A DNA stretch of 64,000 bases from Kitasatospora terrestris (GTDB taxonomy: Bacteria; Actinomycetota; Actinomycetes; Streptomycetales; Streptomycetaceae), in NCBI RefSeq assembly GCF_039542905.1, contig NZ_BAABIS010000001.1, positions 8,060,001 through 8,124,000 on the forward strand, in the 5' to 3' direction. Each line of letters begins with the position of its first letter. Positions within the stretch are counted from its first letter, which is position 1. The notes beneath the pieces are model-generated. The model was given only the letters and a program-made list of their open reading frames with translations, made no database searches and was not told the origin of the DNA. Of the stretch, positions 58,324 through 64,000 are shown one piece after another. The position numbers were made by a program, and so were the translations under genes.

Positions 58324-59475
58324 TCAGCCGGAGACGCTCTTCGCCCAGCCCTCGTCGACGGTCTGCTGCGCCTTGGTGACCTGCGCCGGCGAGGGGAAGA
58401 CCGGCGTTCCCTCGACGGTGGGCAGCAGGGCGGCGGCGGCCTCGTCCAGGGTGCCGTTCTTGCGCATCGTGTCGATCAGGACCGGGCGGGCGTAGTCGAC
58501 GAGCCGCAGGTTCTGGCCCTCCGCGCTGAACACGTACTCCTCCCACAGGCGGGCCGCCGCCGGGTGCGGGGCGTCCTTGTTGATCGCCTGCGCGTAGTAC
58601 TCGGAGAAGCTCCCGTCGAACGGGATGGAGACCTTCCACTTCACGCCGGTGCCGGAGAACTGGGCGGTGTGGGCGAGGCTGAGGAAGTCCCACTCGATGA
58701 TGATCGGCGTCTCCCCGCTCTTGATCTTCTCCTCGGGCGGGTTGGGGTTGACGTGGCGCAGGTTGCCGAGCGCGTTGAGCCTCGCGAAGTAGTCGATGCC
58801 GGGCTGCACGTCGTCGAACGATCCGTGGTTGGCCAGCGACGCGGCGAACACGGACGCGAAGGCTACCCCGGCGCTGGTGGGGTCGATCCCGGTGAGGCTG
58901 ACCTTGTCCTTGTACTCGGGCTTGAGGAGGTCGTTGAAGGACACCGGGCAGACGGCGACGCGGGCGGCGTCGCACCCGATGGCCACGTAGCCGCCGTAGC
59001 TGTTGTACCAGCGCGACTTGGCGTCCTTCTGGTTCTTCGGGATGTCCCCGTAGCCGGCGACCCGGTACGGCGCCAGCAGTCCTTCCCGGGCGGCGCCGCG
59101 GGCGTGCTGCGCGGCGAGGTCGAGCACGTCGGGGGCGGTCGGCCGCCCCTTCCGGCTCCTCACGGCATCCAGTTCCTCCTTGCTCGAGTCGTAGGGGTCC
59201 TGGAGGTTGACGCGGATCCCGTACTTCTTCTCGAAGCCCTGGGCCAGGCCGACGCCGTTGGCCCATTGCGGGGGCAGGGCGATGGCGTTGAGCTCTCCTT
59301 CGGCCTGCGCCGCGCGGACCAGGGCGTCCATGCCGCCCAGGTCCTCGGCGGTGACCGCCTTCGACGGCTGGACGGGTCCGGTGCCCCGGGTGGGTCCACC
59401 GCAGGAGGTCTGGCCGAAGGCCAGCAGTGCGGCGCAGCCGAGCAGAACGCATCTGCTGACGGTGCGTGCCCTCAC
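58324..59475 (-). CDS. Orphan ABC-type extracellular solute-binding lipoprotein
   Basis: The 383-residue protein has a lipoprotein-like signal (RCVLLGCAALLAFGQTSCGG, lipobox Cys about residue 25, imperfect at -3). A family 1/6 type periplasmic-binding fold follows (ALPPQWANGVGLAQGFEKKY, YNSYGGYVAIGCDA, FNDLLKPEYKDKVSLTGIDP, IIIEWDFLSLAH, AARLWEEYVFSAEGQNLR). It resembles iron, thiamine or polyamine binding proteins. No permease or ATPase is nearby. Its start is 10 bp after the SpoIIE sensor gene, so the two are co-transcribed. It may act as an extracellular ligand adaptor for that sensor. Confidence 0.88.
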   Translation of the reverse strand: MRARTVSRCVLLGCAALLAFGQTSCGGPTRGTGPVQPSKAVTAEDLGGMDALVRAAQAEGELNAIALPPQWANGVGLAQGFEKKYGIRVNLQDPYDSSKEELDAVRSRKGRPTAPDVLDLAAQHARGAAREGLLAPYRVAGYGDIPKNQKDAKSRWYNSYGGYVAIGCDAARVAVCPVSFNDLLKPEYKDKVSLTGIDPTSAGVAFASVFAASLANHGSFDDVQPGIDYFARLNALGNLRHVNPNPPEEKIKSGETPIIIEWDFLSLAHTAQFSGTGVKWKVSIPFDGSFSEYYAQAINKDAPHPAAARLWEEYVFSAEGQNLRLVDYARPVLIDTMRKNGTLDEAAAALLPTVEGTPVFPSPAQVTKAQQTVDEGWAKSVSG

Positions 59476-59485
59476 GGGATCCCTC

Positions 59486-62293
59486 CTACAGGTCGTCGTC
59501 CCACTGGCTGAGGAAGGCGTCCGCCAGGTCCTCCTCGTCCGGTTTCCCTTCGAGGGACTGGACGGACCAGATGGTCTTTCCGCGCGGCGAGTAGCGGGTG
59601 CCCCAGCGGTCCGCGAACTGGGCGACGAGGAACAGGCCGCGGCCGCCCTCGTCGGTCGCCTCGGCCCGGCGGATGTGCGGGGAGGTGCTGCTGCCGTCGG
59701 AGACCTCGCAGACCAGGCTGCTGTCCCGCAGCAGACGCACGTGGATCGGCTCCTTGCCGTAGCGGACGGCGTTGGTGATCAGTTCGCTGAGGATCAGTTC
59801 GGAGCCGTACGCGATGTCCTCCAGCCCCCACTCCTCCAACTGCCGGACACAGGCGCGGCGGACCGGGCCCACCGCTTCGATCTCCCGGGGGACGTCCCAC
59901 TCCGCGACGTCCGCGGGGTCGATCCGGCGGGTGGTCGCCACCAGCAGGGCGATGTCGTCCGTGGGCTTGTCCGGGAGCAACGCCTCCATCACGGCGACGC
60001 AGGTCTCCTCGGGACTGCGGCCGGCGCCGACCAGGGCCGTCCGCAGGGCCTCCAGGCTGACGTCCATGTCCACGTGGCGGTCCTCGACCAGCCCGTCGGT
60101 GTACAGCACCAGCCGGGAGCCGTCCGGCACCTCCAGGACCACGGTCTCGATCGGCACGCCGGCGCACAGGCCGAGGGGAGGGGCCACCGGCGCCTCGATG
60201 AAGTCCACCGTGCCGTCGGGAAGGACCACGGCGGGCGGCAGGTGACCGGCCGTCGCGACGGTCACCTCTCCCGACACGGCGTCGTAGATCATGCACAGGC
60301 AGGTGGCCCCGGTGATCTCCCGGCTGTCGGAGCGGCCCGCGCCGTCCCGTGCGTCGATGCTCGCCACCAACTCGTCGAGGTGGCTCAGCAGGTCGTCCGG
60401 TGGCAGGTCCAGCGCGCAGAAGTTGTGGACGGCGGTGCGCAACCGGCCCATCGTGGCCGCGGCGTGGAGGCCGTGGCCCACCACGTCGCCCACCACCAGG
60501 GCGACCCGGGCGCCGGGCAGCGGGATCACGTCGAACCAGTCCCCGCCCACGCCGGCCGTGGCGGGCAGGTAGCGGAACGCGGTCTCCAGGCTCCGCTGCT
60601 CCGGCAGCGCGTGGGGCATCAGGCTGCGCTGGAGCGTCACGGCCATCTTGTGTTCGCGGGTGTAGCGCCGGGCGTTGTCGATCGCCACGGCCGCGCGCCC
60701 CGCCAGCTCGGTGGCGAAGGAGAGGTCCTCCTCGTCGAACGGCGGTGAGTCGTCGGTCCTCCAGAAGTCCACCAGCCCGAGGACCACCCCCCGGGCCTGC
60801 AGGGGGACGACGGCCAGCGAGCGGTATCCGGCATCGACGATCCGCCGGCCCCGTTCGGGGTCCTGGGCCTGCCAGCCCCGGGCGGTGGCCAGGTCGGTCA
60901 CCAGGACGGGCCGGCCCTGGTCGACGCTGATGGCGACGGGGGTGCCGCGTCTGAACTGGATCAGTTCCCCGGCGGGGTAGAACGGATGGCCGGCTCCCAG
61001 GCCCGCGACGGCGGCCCGGCGCAGCTCGGTGGCCGCGCCGTCCGGTTCCTCGCCGGTCAGGACGGGGTCCAGCAGTTCGACGGTGGCGGCATCGGCGAAC
61101 CGGGGCACCGCCGTCTGCGCGAGCTCCTCGGCCGTGCGCACCACGTCCAGCGTGCTGCCGATCTGCACGCCGGCGTCGTAGAGCAGCGTCAACCGGTCAC
61201 GGGCCAGGGCGGCCCGGCCTGCCAGCGACCGGAGCTCGGTGGTGTCCCGCAGGGTCACCACCGATCCGCGCTGTCCGCCGAACGGGGTGGTGGAGCGCTT
61301 GTTCAGGGCGAGCAGCTTGTCCGCGGTCCGGTGCACCTCGTCCGTGGCGACCCGGTCCGACAGCAGCAGGTCGACGGTGCGGGCGTCCAGGCCGAGTTCG
61401 GTGACCGTACGTCCGACGGCGTCCGCGGGAAGGTCGAGGAGGCGCCGCGCCTCGTCGTTGGCCAGCAGCAGCCGGCCGCCGCCGTCGGTGATCAGGACGC
61501 CCTCGCGCACCGCGTGGAGGACCGCGTCGTGGTGCTCGTACATGCGCGTCATCTCGGCCGGGCCGAGCCCGTGGGTCTGGCGGCGCAGGCGCCGGCTCAC
61601 CAGCCACGCCCCGCCCGCGGCCAGGGCGAGTGCCCCGGCCGCGCTCCCGAGGAAGACCGGCATCTGCTCGCTCACCGACAGCTGGACCCGGCTCACCGTG
61701 ACCGGGGCGGAGACGATGGCGACGACCGATCCCGTCGAGTCCTTCACCGGGGCCGCGGAGATCACGGAGGGGCCCAGGGTGCCGTGGAAGGTCTTGGTGA
61801 ACGACGTGCCCGTCGCCGCCTCGGCGTAGGGGCCGATGACGTACTTGCCGATCTGGTTCGGGTCGCTGTGGGTCAGGATGATCCCGTCCTGCCGGTAGAC
61901 GATGATCGCGTCGACACCGGAGGCGGTCCTGGCCTCCTCGGCCAGCGGTTGCAGCGTCGCGGTCGGATCGGGGCCGGTCAGTGCCGCGACGAGCCCCGGG
62001 GAGTGGCTGAACGACTCCGCGGCGGCGATGGTGCGGTGCCTGGCGTCCGTCATGGCGTCCCGCCGGATCTGCAGCAGCATCGCCGTGACCCCGGCGGCGA
62101 CGAGGAGGACGACCAGGACCAGCTGCAGGACGAAGAACTCGCGGGCGACGCTGCGCGCGGCCAGATCGGTGCGCACCCGCACGATCCATCCCGGTCTCCG
62201 CCCTCCGGCACTGCGCCGTGAGCGGGAAGTCGGTGGGACCGCGCCGATCGACCTGGTCCACAACCGTTGGAGACGGGCCATTGGTCGCGCCAT
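59486..62293 (-). CDS. Transmembrane Cache-PAS-GAF sensor with SpoIIE phosphatase and anti-sigma kinase domains
   Basis: The 935-residue protein has a membrane helix at 53-75, an extracellular DcuS/CitA-type Cache domain at about 80-205 (YRQDGIILTHSDPNQIGKYV, PSVISAAPVKDSTGSVVAI), a second helix at 213-232, a PAS domain at about 255-350 and a GAF domain at about 371-545. The SpoIIE PP2C domain at about 560-775 has GGDWFD (583-588), GDVVGHG (602-608) and PTDDIALLV. A HATPase domain follows (ELILSELITNAVRYGKEP, DEGGRGLFLVAQFADRWG). It could dephosphorylate an anti-anti-sigma protein and phosphorylate it via the HATPase. The SBP gene follows 10 bp downstream. Confidence 0.92.
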   Translation of the reverse strand: MARPMARLQRLWTRSIGAVPPTSRSRRSAGGRRPGWIVRVRTDLAARSVAREFFVLQLVLVVLLVAAGVTAMLLQIRRDAMTDARHRTIAAAESFSHSPGLVAALTGPDPTATLQPLAEEARTASGVDAIIVYRQDGIILTHSDPNQIGKYVIGPYAEAATGTSFTKTFHGTLGPSVISAAPVKDSTGSVVAIVSAPVTVSRVQLSVSEQMPVFLGSAAGALALAAGGAWLVSRRLRRQTHGLGPAEMTRMYEHHDAVLHAVREGVLITDGGGRLLLANDEARRLLDLPADAVGRTVTELGLDARTVDLLLSDRVATDEVHRTADKLLALNKRSTTPFGGQRGSVVTLRDTTELRSLAGRAALARDRLTLLYDAGVQIGSTLDVVRTAEELAQTAVPRFADAATVELLDPVLTGEEPDGAATELRRAAVAGLGAGHPFYPAGELIQFRRGTPVAISVDQGRPVLVTDLATARGWQAQDPERGRRIVDAGYRSLAVVPLQARGVVLGLVDFWRTDDSPPFDEEDLSFATELAGRAAVAIDNARRYTREHKMAVTLQRSLMPHALPEQRSLETAFRYLPATAGVGGDWFDVIPLPGARVALVVGDVVGHGLHAAATMGRLRTAVHNFCALDLPPDDLLSHLDELVASIDARDGAGRSDSREITGATCLCMIYDAVSGEVTVATAGHLPPAVVLPDGTVDFIEAPVAPPLGLCAGVPIETVVLEVPDGSRLVLYTDGLVEDRHVDMDVSLEALRTALVGAGRSPEETCVAVMEALLPDKPTDDIALLVATTRRIDPADVAEWDVPREIEAVGPVRRACVRQLEEWGLEDIAYGSELILSELITNAVRYGKEPIHVRLLRDSSLVCEVSDGSSTSPHIRRAEATDEGGRGLFLVAQFADRWGTRYSPRGKTIWSVQSLEGKPDEEDLADAFLSQWDDDL

Positions 62294-62639
62294 ATGTCAT
62301 TTTGCACTGATTTACACCGTCGGTGACAAGAGGCGTGGACCGTCGAAAATCGTTTTCACCGGAGGTGGCCCTCCGTGGAGGCCTCGACGATGCCCGTTCC
62401 GGTCCTTCGGATGGCGCCGACGGGTGCCGGATCACCGCTGTGACCAGCGGGGACGCCCGCGGGCGACGAAGCCGAAGCCCTCGGTTGCCGTACCTGTCGA
62501 GCATCGGGCCGCTGCTCGGGCCCGCGCCCCGGCGAGATCCGACCGAGCGGACGAAGGCCCACCTGGTCACGCTGCGTGAGGCGATGGGCTCGCTCCGAGA
62601 GGCCGGCCACGACGAGCCGTGTCACACCGCCCGGGTCGC
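62294..62639. other. Gene-free stretch upstream of the SpoIIE sensor
   Basis: The 346 bases hold the promoter region of the sensor gene, with an A/T-richer patch at 62290-62330. Open frames in both directions are Arg/Pro-rich without family resemblance or ribosome-binding sites. I see nothing else. Confidence 0.6.
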
Positions 62640-62679
62640 GGACAGCCCTCGGCGCGGGGCGGCGCGCCGAGGGCTGTCC
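62640..62679. terminator. Perfect 17-bp hairpin terminator
   Basis: Arms starting GGACAGCCCTCGG (62640-62656) and the exact complement (62663-62679) enclose GGGCGG. It lies about 85 bp beyond the stop of the second phospholipase C gene (minus strand) and is one of the strongest hairpins in the window. Confidence 0.85.
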
Positions 62680-62762
62680 TGTTCAGCAGCGCACGGTCGA
62701 GTTGACGGTGCGTCGAATCGGTGGGGATCTGCCGGATCCGTTGCCCCCGTCCCCGCCGCTGC

Positions 62763-64000
62763 TCAGATGCTGCCGGTGATGCTCGCCTGGCCGGTCTCGA
62801 TGTGGCCGACGAAGCGCTGCGACCAGCTGGGGTCCTCGGCGAGGGTGATGGTGTAGTCGTACCAGCCGTTGGCGTAGGCGACGTTGTTGAAGTAGTCGCC
62901 CTTGTTGTTCGCGTCCCAGTGGGAGCCCGCGGCGACGGTGTAGGTCCAACTGCCGCTGCGGTAGTGGTTGGAGGTGACGGTGAAGGTCACGGGGGAGCTG
63001 CCGTTGTTGGTGAAGGTGAACCAGATGGCGGTCTTGCCGGTGCCGGCCTCCTTGGCGAAGTAGGAGGTGACCACGGTCTTGCCGCCGGGCTTGGTGACGT
63101 CGCCCCTGAAGCGGCGCAGGAAGCGGTTGGGGCCGGTGACGCCGAGGTCGTACTTGCCGCCGCCGTAGCCGCTGCCGCAGTTGAAGTAGTCGTTGTAGGG
63201 GGTGCCGTCCGGATTCTTCTGGCCGGGGTCGAGGGTGTACTGCCAGGGGCCTCCGCCGCGCAGCGTCGGGTCGTTGGCGTACACGGCGAAGTGGGCGGAC
63301 CTGGTGGCGGGGGTGACGGTCGGGTCGGTGTCGGTGCCGTTGCCCATGGTGATCCAGGCCTTGACCGTACCGTTGGGGTCCCAGGCGGTGAACGCCTGGA
63401 GGTGGGCGTTGGTCTGGTAGGGCAGTGCGCGGGCGGGGCGGGTGCCGGGCTCCTGCACGGGCTGGGCGTTGCCGGTGGGGGAGGAGTTGTAGCTGCTGCC
63501 GTTGTACTGGTTGGCGGCCGGGGGAGTGGGCAGCGCCGGCAGTCCGTAGACCGGGTTGGCGAAGTCGAACATGCCGGTGAGGTCGCCGCAGACCTTGCGG
63601 CGCCACGCGCTGATGTTGGGGCAGGTCGCCGGCTTGCCGATGGCGGTGGTCCAGGCCTCCAGGAACCGCAGGACCGAGGTGTGGTCGGAGGCCTCGGAGC
63701 TGACCCTTCCGCCGCGGCTCCAAGGGGAGATCGCGAACATCGGGACGCGGAAGCCGAGGCCGATGTTGGTCCCGGAGTAGAACTCGTCGGCGGTGCCGGC
63801 CGGGGCGACCGGCGGCGGGACGTGGTCGAAGAAGCCGTCGTTCTCGTCGTAGTTGATGAGGAGGACGGTGGAGTTGAAGACGCTGGAGTCGGCGTTGAGG
63901 GCTTGCAGCACCCCGTTGATGATGTACTCGCCGTTGCCGGGGGTGGCCGCGGGGTGCTCGGAGAAGTTCTGGTCGGTGACGATCCAGGACACCTGCGGCA
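62763..64000 (-). CDS. Phospholipase C, phosphoesterase family (5' end outside window)
   Basis: The C-terminal 412 residues or so of a second secreted-type phospholipase C are visible; the gene continues past 64000. Present are SWIVTDQNFSEHPA, INYDENDGFFDHVPPP, FRVPMFAISPWSRGG, SDHTSVLRFLEAW and RKVCGDLTGMFDF. Two C-terminal domains follow (TRSAHFAVYANDP, RFLRRFRGDV, SYFAKEAGTGKTAIWFTF, WYDYTITLAEDPSWSQRFVG). It is clearly diverged from the phospholipase at 30-32 kb, with longer loops, so it is not a recent duplicate. Its signal peptide and first catalytic motif are not in the window. Confidence 0.93.
   Translation of the reverse strand, partial: PQVSWIVTDQNFSEHPAATPGNGEYIINGVLQALNADSSVFNSTVLLINYDENDGFFDHVPPPVAPAGTADEFYSGTNIGLGFRVPMFAISPWSRGGRVSSEASDHTSVLRFLEAWTTAIGKPATCPNISAWRRKVCGDLTGMFDFANPVYGLPALPTPPAANQYNGSSYNSSPTGNAQPVQEPGTRPARALPYQTNAHLQAFTAWDPNGTVKAWITMGNGTDTDPTVTPATRSAHFAVYANDPTLRGGGPWQYTLDPGQKNPDGTPYNDYFNCGSGYGGGKYDLGVTGPNRFLRRFRGDVTKPGGKTVVTSYFAKEAGTGKTAIWFTFTNNGSSPVTFTVTSNHYRSGSWTYTVAAGSHWDANNKGDYFNNVAYANGWYDYTITLAEDPSWSQRFVGHIETGQASITGSI

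Noticed and set aside
62617..62643. Another TGTCACA string checked as an ECF41 promoter
   Set aside because: The bases 16 bp downstream are CAGC, not CGTC, and no gene start follows at the right distance.
62323..62856. Open frames on both strands between the SpoIIE sensor gene and the second phospholipase C
   Set aside because: They are Arg/Ser-rich without domain resemblance, and the plus-strand one runs through a strong terminator hairpin and into the opposite gene.

Overview
The window is about 64 kb of very GC-rich DNA. GTG starts, GTGA/ATGA coupled gene pairs, Tat-exported hydrolases, a BldN-like sigma factor, a CebR-type operator and DUF5713/GlxA/HxlR gene families point to a streptomycete-type actinomycete (Streptomyces, Kitasatospora or a close relative). 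The genus cannot be fixed from sequence alone. I see no rRNA, tRNA, CRISPR array, intact insertion sequence or origin. The gene mix resembles an accessory or arm-like chromosomal region: many one-target regulators, secreted hydrolases and several decaying genes.

Layout. 0-5.4 kb: a BrkB-type membrane protein, a multiply frameshifted TPR-type pseudogene, a secreted-or-cytosolic zincin-like protein with HExxHxxNxxH, a small exported peptide and a GNAT enzyme. 5.4-8.2 kb: divergent xylA/xylB. 8.3-12.5 kb: a coupled GNAT/nucleotidyltransferase pair, an F420-type oxidoreductase, and a secreted GH6 cellulase behind a perfect CebR box. 12.5-21 kb: an FAD oxidoreductase divergent from an ECF41 sigma factor, an orphan Imm1-like gene, a BldN-like sigma factor with an unusual C-terminal tail, a TetR/NmrA pair, an aldo/keto reductase, a recombinase-like orphan, a CMD-family protein lacking its cysteines, and a class A beta-lactamase. 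21.8-32 kb: DUF885 protein, hemerythrin, two methyltransferases, a HEAT-repeat protein, a membrane mycoredoxin, an AraC regulator and a Tat phospholipase C.

32.2-38.5 kb is a DevR/DevS (Osd-like) dormancy-type cluster: two-GAF histidine kinase, PPOX-fold protein, LuxR response regulator, Acg-type nitroreductase, two-TM protein and tandem universal stress protein. Similar GGGnC-N4-GnCCC dyads lie about 94-117 bp upstream of the four minus-strand genes. 38.7-58.2 kb holds small regulator/target units: GlxA/cupin, isochorismatase/GlxA, TetR/carboxylesterase, TetR/permease remnant, BVMO-like monooxygenase/AraC, ROK/GH89, CorA, DUF5713, and quinone reductase/HxlR. 58.3-62.3 kb is a two-gene unit: a Cache-PAS-GAF-SpoIIE-HATPase sensor phosphatase followed 10 bp later by an orphan lipoprotein solute-binding protein. 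The window ends inside a second phospholipase C.

The best new connections are these. (1) A three-promoter ECF41 regulon: TGTCACA-N16-CGTC-type promoters precede the sigma gene, the divergent FAD oxidoreductase, and a remote CMD-family gene at 20.7 kb whose catalytic cysteines are missing. (2) A BldN-like sigma factor carrying what looks like an RsbN-like anti-sigma segment as its own C-terminus. (3) A SpoIIE sensor phosphatase paired with a solute-binding lipoprotein without any permease.
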